This document shows, piece by piece, positions 44,355 to 54,699 of a DNA stretch of 64,000 bases. Source of the DNA: Eunapius fragilis (Eukaryota; Porifera; Demospongiae; Spongillida; Spongillidae). How positions within the stretch are numbered: position 1 is the stretch's first letter; each line of letters starts with the position of its first letter. The stretch spans positions 526,375 through 590,374 of the forward strand of contig OY811972.1 of the NCBI GenBank assembly GCA_963681505.1, given 5' to 3'. The notes beneath the pieces were generated by a model. That model saw only the letters and a program-made list of their open reading frames with translations, was not told the DNA's origin and ran no database searches. The translations under genes were made by a program, and so were the position numbers.

Positions 44355-44960
44355 CTACACATGTGTACTGCACCCTAAGATATCAGACACTACTTCTTCC
44401 ATAACAATGCCCTTGGTTGTACCAGGAAATGGTGATGAATGAGGAGGTTGACCAAACACCAGCTGGTAAGGAGTTGTCTTTGTTGTTGCATGCACGCAAG
44501 TGTTCAATTTATCTGCAACTATACTGATGTAGTAGATAATTATACTTACATTGAATTTCATGTAGCCAGTCTGTCCAGGACTTAGTTCCCTTGCTTTCAT
44601 GAAAATGACAGTTCCCTTGCTTTCATGAAAATGACAAGCTATCATTTCTTCCACTTTCGCATTGCCTCTTTCTACCAGTCCTTGGCTTTGAGGATGGCAT
44701 GGTCTGCCATTGACAATGGAAATTTCACCAGGCCAGTTCTTTACTAATTCGGCCACCAAAGTGCTTGCAAATTCTCGCCCATTGTCAGATTGCAATATTT
44801 TGGGTAAACCAAGATATGCAAAACTTTTGTTGCAAGGTTCCAGGCCACCTCTTTGCTACTCTTCCTCTGAAGGGCAAATAGTACATGGAATTTAGACCAA
44901 TGGTCGATGTAGTGTCCTATCCAATTATACGGTCCATCAGGTCGGTGGCGCATGTCTATT
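44355..44960 (-). pseudogene. Ginger integrase catalytic core (D, D, E present, frameshifted)
   Basis: On the minus strand YNWIGHYIDHWSKFHVLFAL carries the first Asp, then one base is missing in GTTTTGC, then ILQSDNGREFAS carries the second Asp, and HPQSQGLVERGNAKVEE the Glu, 38 residues after the Asp. A 25-bp tandem duplication (44584-44633, CTTGCTTTCATGAAAATGAC unit) causes a second frameshift; outside it the frame reads SKGTKSWTDWLHEIQ up to a GTAAGT donor. The next exon has TTKTTPYQLVFGQPP. Confidence 0.82.
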
Positions 44961-45059
44961 AGTTCTACCTAGCTTGTTAAACACCACTGTCAACTTTGTT
45001 TTGCTGTGCATAAAGTGTAACTCACCTGACCTCTACTCATAAATCCTGATGCAATGATG

Positions 45060-45672
45060 GGTTTCAGGGGTGCTTGATTGTGCTGTACTTTTTGAGTACT
45101 GCAAAGGGGGCACAGGCTCACAAACTTCTGTACAGCTGACCGTGGAAGACACTCATAGCATGCCGAAATCTGTAATAGTAAAAACTATACTCTATTATAC
45201 TGTATAATATTCATGAAACAAATTCTACCAGAATACCTCTGCAAGAGTTTTTTTGTAGCCCACATGACCTCGCTCTTGGCAATGCACCCTGTGAAGTATC
45301 TCAAAGAAGTCTTCAACATAAGCCACTCTTCTAACGTGGCTAAGCATGGTGGTGTCACTACAATCCTGTATGGTTAAAACAGAAAAAACAAGTACAAGTA
45401 AAAAATACTTCTCACATTTTTCTAATGCTCACCTTTTTTCTGGCAGGCAAGCAAAGCACATCCGACAGACCAAGCGCAGGATAGGACATTAGGGAAAATT
45501 TGCGTGATTTTACCCAAAATTTCAAATGATGATCACTATCGTTACAAGTCCCTTTCAAAAGCGCAAAGATCTTGTTGCCCTTTGCTCTTGTTATTACTTT
45601 ACTGCCAGGTTTCTTCCCTGACAAGAATGAATCCACCAAAAACGTCTGGAAGGTGTCCTTTTGAGCATCCAT
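45060..45672 (-). CDS. Ginger N-terminal and zinc-binding exons
   Basis: MDAQKDTFQTFLVDSFLSGK starts at 45672; this exon ends near 45412-45425. The next exon (about 45364-45236) reads DCSDTTMLSHVRRVAYVEDF, then HRVHCQERGHVGYKKTLAEV with the two His. The third (about 45175-45060) reads ISACYECLPRSAVQKFVSLC and PLCSTQKVQHNQAPLKPI with the CxxC. Together they give the HHCC zinc-binding domain usual before a retroviral-type integrase core. No frameshift is seen in these exons. Confidence 0.7.
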
Positions 45673-47529
45673 ATCGCATATAACCGATCCGCTCTAAATA
45701 ACGCCTAGCAACTCACAGTTGGTTGATGAAGTAGCTGTACACAGCGTGTGGTGTTTAAATAGCCCAAACAGCTTGGAGACCAAGAGACTGTTATCAATGT
45801 GTATTCTGAACGGTACGATACAAGTTGTAACTTCGTAATAGCTTCAGTCCTTTAATTCGAAATGCAACTGATTACGTCAATACGTTGGTGCAATCTCGAG
45901 ATTGCGCAAACAAACCATGGATCCAGGGTTTGCGCAGGGCAATCCCTGGATTGCGCAAATCCATGCTTCGCGCATAACATATACACCGAACGGAAGTAAC
46001 TACTCAATACATGTACATAGCTTATTTTAGGTAACCAGACCATTACCCATATACGTATATATACCTGCATGGGTACGCACGTACATGTATATATGTATGA
46101 TAGCAAATCGTATAAAGTTATTGGCGATGGTTTATATGCATGCATGCTCGCAATGAAATTTAACGAGGGGTTTAAAATTCGTAGGCTAACCGAACATCAA
46201 CCGATTCGAACCTCCAACGTTCGATATACCGAACCGGAACACCCTGTAGTGAACAGTACACATTTATCAGTGCATGCTGCATGGCAAATAAATATATAGC
46301 TGAACAATAAACCAACTGCAAAAACATGCATCCGCATGTCACCAAACTGTAGACAGCTGCATGAATGGTTATCTGCATGAATGGTTATCCGTTATCAGTT
46401 GCGTTCTTTATTTTTCGTTGATGTAGCGTATAGCGGCATGGGATTGTATGTGTGTAATTAACAAAACATAGTGGCGCATTCCGTACGCATGGGCTCGCAG
46501 GGGTGTCAACACTTATATGGTACCCCATCGAGCCGCAAAATTTTAATCAATTGGTCGCCAAGATGACCTCAAACCGCTTCGAACCGCAATCTAATCTAGA
46601 TCGTCCGATTTAGAGAACCCATGCAGTGCGCGTTCTGCCCAGTGTACGTATAGGGACATAATGACGTGACGGACAACTGTCACCAAGTGTGCAAGTTGAA
46701 TATAAACGTGACCACTATCCCTCTTGCTTAAAAAAAGGGCTCACAAAGAATCAACTAGGCCTAAATACCCGTTGTCAGAAGCTATGGCGAAATTCACTGT
46801 GAGCCAGTGAAAATATAGTTTCCCGTCCGGACCTTTTTTATTCCCCATGCGGGCGGGCGGCTATTTGCTTTAAATCACGAACCGGAATACTGGGGCGAAG
46901 TTGCGTGGGATTTGACGCGTGAAACCATTAACGCTCGCGCCATTTATACATCCATTATTTGACCCGCGCGGAAGTTTGCGGTTGGTTTTATAAGCCCCCA
47001 TATACAGGCTATTTGATAAAGGTCAAATCCTCCTAACGCAAGGGGGGGGGGGGGCCCTCACGTAACAATGATAGCAGCATTATTAGTGCCTGCATGCATC
47101 TATACACCTGCATGGCAAATTACGCATAGCTTGCAAGAGGCCAACTGCAAGTACAATCTAGCATTACATCACACAATGCAGTTGCATGCTTATCTGTTAA
47201 TACTGATGGTTAAGTTATTGCGTTATTGTACGTTCATGCATGCATGCAGCGTATACCGCGACCTGCAATATGGGACGATGGTATATATGCATACGTTTAC
47301 GCCTTCACTGCATGGGCGCTCATGCATGGCTGGCAAGGTCTACATGTGTACACACCGACCGCAATACCATATACATTAACGAGTATAATTGGATTACATA
47401 CCTAAAGTTGTCCATAATGCATGGTTTATTATCCCGCAGCATTGACGCGCCCCTGAGGAATGCTAGCCGGCGGGCGCTGTGATAAGCAGAAGCGGCGGAA
47501 GCAAGCACTATACATGCATCGCATCGAAT

Positions 47530-47537
47530 GTATATAA
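47530..47537 (+). promoter_or_regulatory. TATA box of lectin copy B
   Basis: TATATAAG, 57 bp upstream of the ATG at 47594, conserved with copy A. The region between it and the ATG (CTCCAGAACCGAACACTCC) is almost identical in both copies. Confidence 0.65.
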
Positions 47538-47593
47538 GCAGCAGATCGTTCTCCAGAACCGAACACTCCAATATAAAAAGCAGTATACACAGA

Positions 47594-48228
47594 ATGCTCA
47601 TCTACGCCGCGGGTGTTGTAGCTCTTCTCTTTGGGATCTGCAGTGCAAGGGATGCTGGTTGGAGCTCGGTCGCTCAAGAGACCGATCTTGTAATGAGTAC
47701 TCAATCCAATGGAACGTTCGTGGCTATTGCAGAGGAGTTGGGGATCGAAGAAGCAACGTAAGTTAAGGAATGATGGAAATGTGCTCGCTTGATTTATTTA
47801 ATTAAACTGATTTTATGCGCGCGTTTAAACCATTCAGGGAGGTGCAGTCCGACAGCCCGCTTTACGGTGGAGGAGGAGGTAGTCCCTTCAACACTCAAAG
47901 TGGCGCAGTGCGGTCGATTCGCATTCGATCTGGCAAGTTGATTGACTCAATTCAACTTGTGTACCGCAACGGCCAAACCTCGGGGTATTACGGCGGTGGT
48001 GGCGGAAGCCCAGCCCAAATCGATCTAGCCGTGGGTGAAACAATAAATGTAATCTTTGGACGAAGCGGATCGAGGGTGGATAGTCTCACTTTCGTGACGA
48101 ACAGAGGGCGAGCATTCGGACCATACGGAGGAGGTGGAGGCAGCCCTTTCCATGTGACCAACTGCAACCTATCCGGGATCTACGGTCGTTCTGGAAGTCT
48201 GATAGATGCCATTGGGTTCCATTGCTGA
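47594..48228 (+). CDS. Secreted jacalin-like lectin, copy B (two exons)
   Basis: Exons 47594-47757 and 47838-48228, with an 80-bp GT-AG intron at the same site and phase as copy A; 184 residues. The signal peptide (MLIYAAGVVALLFGICSARD) and the three GGGGGSP / SGxxxD repeats are intact. Substitutions relative to copy A include LVMSTQSNG, IEEAT, GKLID and DLAVG. No stop or frameshift is present, so both copies look usable. The same fold appears in jacalin and ZG16-type lectins; ligand unknown. Confidence 0.88.
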
Positions 48229-48345
48229 ATGTGCGCGCATGATTGGAACTATAAGTTACCGGCTGAGCTATTTGCACCATGCATATTTTTTTCATTATAT
48301 ATAAGGCTTTCTGAACTTTTAATCGCGGTGTGTGCATGCATGCAT

Positions 48346-48861
48346 GCCGTATAAGTTAAGCTGCATGCATTATAATATAGATGTGGCATGGGATTCATAT
48401 GGATCTAGAAGCTGGATTTAGTCGGTTGTACAATTGGTCGAGCAGCTGATCAACAGGCCAGCCAAACGGGTCAACCGCGGATATCTGCATGAAGTTCTGA
48501 ACCCAGACTGTGCATGCGTTAGCAAGGCTCCATGTAGGATTCCTCCTGACACTTTCTCGTGCCCTTTCCGGTTTGCATAACTCGAGCTATAGGCACCGAA
48601 TGGAAGCTAGCCTCAGCCCCACATTCCTTGCGGTTAAACACTTGCTACTGAACACCGGCGCGCGCGGTCTAAGCTAAATAGCTAGGCCTATATGTACGTA
48701 CTGTAGCAAACAAGGGAGATTCAAACATGGCGTCGGTACCTACTGCCAGCGATTTGAGTGCAAAGTAGGTTACGTTTGTACAGCTGATTACTTGATTAGG
48801 GCTACGTCCCTTCAAAGAAAACGCTATAAACGAGGAATCGACGCGGCACCGATGTGGCGCG
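48346..48861. other. Intergenic, no gene recognised
   Basis: A minus-strand open frame at 48669-48896 has no recognisable content. Confidence 0.4.
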
Positions 48862-49170
48862 TCAATACCAGTGACTCGCAGAGATAGTGTAGGCACACCA
48901 GAGTACTGCTAGTGTACATGTTATCTGCCTACAGGCATATACATGAGAGCCTACATTTAATGGAGCCAATGCAACATCTTCATCCAGGAAGGGGTGTGGT
49001 CAAACCCAGCGATCCTCAGAGATCTAGATAGTGTGAGAGCACTCCAGAGTACTGCTGGTGTATAGCCTCACATTGCTATGCATGTTGTTTGCCAATACAG
49101 GCATATACTTGTGTGCCTACATTTAATGGAGTCAAGATGGCCATCCAGGAAGGGGTGTGGTCAAACCCAA
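48862..49170 (+). repeat. Two tandem ~150-bp units
   Basis: CAGAGTACTGCT, AGGCATATAC, GCCTACATTTAATGGAG and AGGAAGGGGTGTGGTCAAAC occur in this order twice. Confidence 0.8.
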
Positions 49171-49182
49171 CCCACATTCCAC

Positions 49183-49239
49183 TAGTCTGGGGACCAGACT
49201 GATGGTTGTACTATCACCATCAGTCTGGTCCCCAGACTA
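49183..49239. mobile_element. 57-bp hairpin element, TAGTCTGGGG ends
   Basis: A near-perfect palindrome TAGTCTGGGGACCAGACTG ... with a TTGTACTA centre, flanked by CATTCCAC on both sides (49175-49182, 49240-49247); depending on how the A is assigned the duplication is 8 or 9 bp. Its ends resemble those of the 13478-14597 element. Confidence 0.7.
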
Positions 49240-49315
49240 CATTCCACAGCTATGCTTTAACCCTAGAAACTCTCAAATAGAATTAAAAATAGAATTAAAA
49301 CATTTTAACTTAGAA

Positions 49316-49528
49316 CAAGTAATAAAAACATTCTCTACACGAGAAGGTTGGTGGTATATAGGAATCAAAGGTGATGGTGGTGTAAAAAGCAAGGGAACAA
49401 GGCTTCTGATTGAAAAATGAAATAGACCTATATTAGCAGCATGTTGTCATATTTAAATGTGCGTGCTACTATAGGTCTATTTCATTTTTCCTTTTCAATC
49501 AAAAGCCTTGTTCCCTTGCTTTTTATTG
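49316..49528 (-). repeat. Palindrome P4, right arm truncated
   Basis: Same subfamily as P3 (GGTGGTATATAGGAATCAAA, AATAGACCTATATTAGCA). The left end is CAAGTAATAAAAAC preceded by A, as at the 3' terminus of X'. The opposite arm stops after TTGCTTTTTAT, so this is a detached or truncated 3' end. Confidence 0.8.
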
Positions 49529-51508
49529 TGTGATGTGATGCAAAATGTTCGTAAGTAGTACATGTAGTAGTGGCATGCAGCCTCCAGTTGTTGACAGCAC
49601 AGCAAGGGTGAATGATGCCCACTTAACTTCACGGATTCGATCTGTGCATGGTGCAATTTAGGAGCACTATGGAAGAATATATGTTGGTGGTTCTAACTGA
49701 GAAAGAGGATATGTGTTAGTTATGCAATGCATCTCTAAATATTACATATCACCTTGAAAGCAAATGTGAAACTAAAAAAGGGAGGAGAACCATCAGGCAA
49801 ATTAAACCAAATACTTTAATATATATAGCACCCCTTTTTTTCTACTTACTTGTTGACTGTCCTGCACCCACAGTGTCAGATAATAACAATCCATCCATCC
49901 TGAAGCATGAATTTTAGCCAGTCGGCCAAAGAAATTGCCCTGGCATGTATATAAGTGCCCAACTGCTGTAGCATAGCCATATTATTTGACGATTTCTTCA
50001 TACGTAGTGGTAAGTTGAGGGCTGGGCCTTATTCATGAGGAGGGGCCATAGAGGGAGGCACCAATGGCAAGTGGAGAGATTTATTTTTTCAAGCAAGCTG
50101 ATAGCATAAAATGAACCGCATAGGTAAGAGGGTGTGGCCACAGTTCTAACGTGAGCCACGTCAAACAGAGCCATAAATAAATACAAGCACACACTTGCAT
50201 ACACATACAGTGACACACACACATACACACACACACACACACACATACACACACACACACACACAGCAGCTGTAAGCGTATGCCTCCACCTACAAAAAAA
50301 AACTACCATTGATCATGGGCAATAGTTGGTCTTGTAACACTACATACTTACATGTAGGCCTAGTCAACTCTTGGTTCATTCTATATACGCTTCTAGCTGA
50401 TACGTGTAACGTACATCTATAAGGCTAATACTATAGTACGATCGAAAGTCTAACATACTATCAACAGAACCGAGCTTCTATCGCTGTGCCAACTAGGCAA
50501 CTGCCGGTCGATACATCCACAACTGAAATTCGGTACATCTAAACCTGGTCTATCGCCTAACAAACGAAAAAGGGGGAGTCTGCCTCACCGTCGCCGTCAT
50601 ATAATTTCAGACACATAAGATGGCATCGTCTTGTCCCTTTGTATGAGGTGGCATTTTCAGGTACAGACTTGCATTCAAGAGGTTAAGGTGCGTTGCTAAC
50701 AGGGTCGATAATTCAATATTTCACAATTCACTTCTATGGTAGGTACTTGAACATTTAACGTACGCGTACCAAAAAATGATGATCTAATAAAGCGATGAAA
50801 ATTGTGACTGGATTTGTCTATTGAAAGTGCGCACCGTGCGAAAAAGGAAGCTCGTTTGTGTTGGTTCAACTGCAATTTTGAACTCTGCTTGTGTTCCTAT
50901 AGTAGCTGAGTAAGTGTACTATGAATTGATGCTATTGGAACGGATCGTAATTTACTCATCTAGTTACCTTCGCACATTGAAAAATAGGTACTTTTTATAA
51001 GTTGAACATTTTCTTCATATGTTAAGGGGCAGGGAAAAATACGTTTTCACCATTTAGGAAGGGTCATTATCTAGCTGTCTTTAAAATAGTATCAACTTCG
51101 GTTGATGCGCAAGGGGTCATACGATGGGGTGTGTCTATTCGTTTGATACTGGCGTTGGGTGCACCCATATTATCTGAAAACACCAATATGCCTTAAGAAG
51201 TGTTTTCTGCATTTGAATTTATGTTTTAACAAAACACAGCATCGTTCTTTCAACCGCCAAGGTTCTGTGTCGAGCGATTCTAATTAAAAAGCACCTAATC
51301 CTTTGAGAGGCAGGAATTTAGAGTTCAGTTACATGTAGCTTGAGCACTAGAAGTCAAGTCCTTAAATTTTCGTAACTCTTGGATTATGCGCAAGGCTTGT
51401 TTTATGGGTGGTCTGGTCCCCAGACCCACATAGTGCACCTGAGAAATCAATGGAATAGTTTTAAGATTTGGTTACCAAATTGCATTTTTAATTGTATTTC
51501 ATGTTAGG

Positions 51509-52505
51509 ATGAAGACTGCTGCTGATTTGGAGAAGTGTATTGATGATTTCAAGAGTGACATCAGTGAAAACCTTGACCTTGTTTCTGCATATGCAATCTT
51601 CTATTTTAACCATTCATGACACATGAGGGAACGTCAAGGGGGTATGTACATGGGGTTTTGATGGGTGAAAAAATCAATGAAACACATTCAGTGTGACCCA
51701 GTACATATTTTCAGAGTGGTAGAAAAAGGAAATTGAAAAAAAGCTGAATAGTGATACTTTATTGTTCAAACGTTATAGTTGCATCTAACGTAGTTGCAAG
51801 TCTCTTCAGGATCTCTAATTCTAGGTAAACATGGGGTAACTTTAGATTCCCACAAGGAGGCAGCAAAAAGGTCAAAGTTCATAATGCAGTTCCAGGTCAG
51901 AGGAGGGATTAGATGTTGGTGTGCCCCCTTCCCTCTTCCCTCTGCCCCCAGGACAGGATCATGCAGCAGCTACATAAGGGTCTGCAACTCCTTCTGTGGG
52001 GGCTCCCAGCACAGCCACACCTCCCACATCAGGCACCCCCTCTCCAACAACGAGACAGCCTCTGGTCCGAGAGCTCTCTCACCTCAAACGAGGGTAGCGA
52101 CCCCAGTTTTATTGAAAAAATCAGAAAAAAGATAGCAGATTCCGAGAAACCCTACAAACGAAATTAATTAGTGTTGCAGAGGGCAAATCCGAGTTGTCTG
52201 TAGAGTTTTCAGACCCAACTGATGACCATATGAATACAATTCGGAAGTACTAGCCAATCCTTGCATGGTAAATAGACTCTACTGTGAACACTTGTGGTTT
52301 GTTAACCAGCAGAATGTAATGTATAAAGGTCATATTATCAATGTAAAGTGCTCAAAAAAAGTCAGCAACACCTAAAGTTACAGTTGCCTATTGGAAATAC
52401 GACGAAACGGACGAAGAAGGAGAAGGCGTTACAATGACATTGATTGAATTTGTAGTGGACTATATTACAGTTGATCTACAGATCAATGAACCTGCTACAT
52501 CTTAG
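51509..52505 (+). pseudogene. FPEL/VDYI family, third copy
   Basis: MKTAADLEKCIDDFKSD at 51509 parallels MKTVLDLECLIEEYKNE at 35452. The rest is interrupted (51600-52150) and resumes with ISVAEGKSELSVEFSDP, MYKGHIINVKCSKK and, after a shift, KVTVAYWKYDETDEEGEG, VTMTLIEFVVDYITVDLQ ending INEPATS and a stop near 52505. This is the best-preserved 3' end of the family. Function unknown. Confidence 0.55.
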
Positions 52506-52794
52506 TAATTAGAAATGTATATCCAATATGGTAGTAATGTTTGGCGTATTAACTATTTGTTTTCTAACAACTGTGGCACAAAAATATCAAACCGTCACAA
52601 TTTTTTCTTCCCTCTCGCACCATACCGCGTACATCCAAAAATGAGTGTTTGAAATGCCACAACTTCTGAAATACTGCACCAATAAATACAAAAAAGGCAT
52701 TATTGTAATGCGCATTTTTTCTTCTTTCATTTGATATAAAAAATCGCCGCATTTGATGCGATTTGAAAAAAATGTTCAAGTACCTATCTATGGC

Positions 52795-52930
52795 ATCGAC
52801 CGACGTGATCGACTATCGATCGATCGACTGACGTGATCGACTATCGACTGCCGTGATCGACTATCGACTGACGTGATCGACCGACGTGATCGACTGGCGT
52901 GATCGACCGACCGACGTGATCGACCATCCA
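52795..52930 (+). repeat. GATCGAC minisatellite
   Basis: Short irregular units of ACGTGATCGACTATCGACTG / CGACCGACGTGATCGACTG type, about ten in 135 bp, with echoes to 53050. Confidence 0.85.
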
Positions 52931-54054
52931 GTCAATGTTTTGACCAGTCGGCTAGTTGTATTTTTTAATCGGCATGAAATGATGAAAGCTGCCGACTGTT
53001 GCGTGATCGATTGCAAAAAGCAGCCGACTGATGTGTGATCGATTGAAAAAAGCAGCGATCGAATTATGACATGATTGGCGTTCCATATGGCTGAAACCAG
53101 GGTGCACTTGCCACATTTGGAGACGTCGACGTCGATGGCTGCTATGCTGCAATATATGGTCTGAATAATGAAAATGAAACAGCTGGTTGGTCAACAATTT
53201 ACATCACTCAAAGCCTTTATGGTTCAACAGCCCGTACACCACTTTTTTTCTTCTTCAGAAATGGTGGTGGTATGCATATAGAGTGTCAGTATGTAGGGGC
53301 CAACCTTTTTATGTTAATTAATTCATTTGCATAGCCATTACAGCAATCGTATAGCGACAGGATTTCTAAAAGCATCGACGGATCTCGTTTATCGAATTGA
53401 AGGTACTTTGCATGTCTGATCTGTACGCATACGTATGTGTCGTTGGAGAAATTATTATGTGCATTGTGGCTTGAGAAGTATGTAGTATATTTATGTAGAT
53501 CCGAGTCTAGATGTATAGAAAATTGGCAATTAGCGTGTAAACAAATAAGCACTGCAATAAGTAAATAATAGTGATATAATTGCTAAACATCTATGTGGAA
53601 GATGGTCAATTCAGTAGCAACCCTCTTGTCAGGACGCCATGCATGCATGGTCTAGCAGCCAACTGACTGCTGGAGAGGGGTGTGCTGGACTTGGATATAC
53701 AGAGTCCTCACACCATATCAATGAATCCATTGGGAAGGACGCCATGTTAGTCTATTGAGGGTTGTGAACCAATTTTGCATGGTCATAAACTGTATTGAGT
53801 CAAGGTGTGACAAATTACATGTGCGCAGTGTGTTCTCTGATATTGCAGATGCATTACTGATACTTTGTTCCAGTTACAAGGCCAGCTATTGCCCATGATC
53901 AATGGCAGCATTTATTTTGTAGGTGGAGGCACACACTAATAACTGCTATGCATATTTACACACAGTGTCACAGTTTTCCACCATAAACAGACAAGGAATG
54001 AGTGGTTGTGTGTATCTGTATGTACAGATTTGCATTATTATGGAGGGGTGGTAT

Positions 54055-54096
<42 letters not shown>

Positions 54097-54551
54097 TGTA
54101 TGTGTGTGTGACTATGTTTATGCATGTGTGTTCTGGAGTATTTGATATGGCTCACCTTTGGACTGTGGCCACACCCCCTTAACTATGCTGTTCATATTAT
54201 GCTGTCAGCGTGCTTGAAAAAAAAATGGTATGAAAAAATAGTCCGACTATGATAAGCAGTTGGGCACATACCTCTCAATGCTTTGCAAGGCAATTTTATT
54301 GGCTGGCTGACTTAAACTCAAGCCGGCACATGGAATGCTTCAGCTCATCCAAGATAGGTTGTTATAATCTGACGCTATGGGTGCCAGACAGTGACGTAAT
54401 TAGAAAAAAGGGGTACTGTATTCAGTACAAATGTTCTATTGTGAAGGATTCATATTTACTAACATATGGTATTGTGGAAAAAGGTCGAACCACAGCTGAC
54501 GTGTAGCTATCATAATTGTGCATTAATTTAATCATAATTTTATACCTTTAG

Positions 54552-54695
54552 TGCCACTATGATAGGTCACTGGATGCCTTCTTTGAAGGGATCGAACCTA
54601 CTCCAATCCCAGTGAAGCTAGCTGTCATTGGATGTGGATGCTCTGTGGTTACAGAACCTATAGCAGCCATCAGCCATCACTGTAGCATTCCTCAG
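54552..54695 (+). CDS. Lone exon of a class C (GABA-B-like) receptor
   Basis: A 144-nt phase-0 exon between TTTAG and GTACGC encodes 48 residues with VKLAVIGCGCSVVTEPIAAI and SHHCSIPQ, preceded by CHYDRSLDAFFEGIEP. The GCGCSxxTEPxAxISxxxxIPQ pattern belongs to the ligand-binding (ANF receptor) domain of metabotropic GABA-B-like receptors. I could not find neighbouring exons within 2 kb on either side, so this is either one exon of a gene with long introns or an isolated remnant. The frame and splice sites are intact. Confidence 0.65.
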
Positions 54696-54699
54696 GTAC

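Larger units (their letters stand above)
40500..45979 (-). mobile_element. Complete-ended Ginger-type transposon with Ulp1 and PHD
   Basis: The terminal inverted repeats are about 70 bp with two or three differences, starting TGTTATGCGCGAAGCATGG, at 40500-40569 and 45979-45910. The target duplication is TATA on both sides (40496-40499, 45980-45983). Length 5480 bp. The coding order on the minus strand is N-terminal module, zinc domain, integrase core, acidic linker with repeated exons, GPY-like module, Ulp1 protease, PHD finger. TGTNR ends and a 4-bp duplication fit Ginger. The coding sequence is frameshifted. Confidence 0.9.
46325..48345 (+). repeat. Inverted segmental duplication, arm B
   Basis: Matches 9957-12640 in the opposite orientation. 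Lacks the MITE, and its corresponding positions have no long CA or poly-C expansion (a 14-G run at 47041 remains). Confidence 0.85.
49855..54395. mobile_element. 4.5-kb unit with ~480-bp inverted arms
   Basis: 49855-50338 and 53873-54395 are inverted, diverged copies: GCACCCACAGTGTCAGAT against (reversed) GCACCCATAGCGTCAGAT outside, TGCCCAACTGCT in the middle, and TTGATCATGGGCAATAG at the inner edge. Each arm contains a CA/GT microsatellite (50213-50265, 54058-54108). Inside is a copy of the FPEL/VDYI family. It may be a transposon with long terminal inverted repeats or a simple inverted duplication; no target duplication was identified. Confidence 0.5.

Noticed and set aside
51794-52167. Two overlapping Pro/Ser-rich open frames
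   Set aside because: No known motif; they probably fall in intron or insert sequence of the FPEL-family copy.
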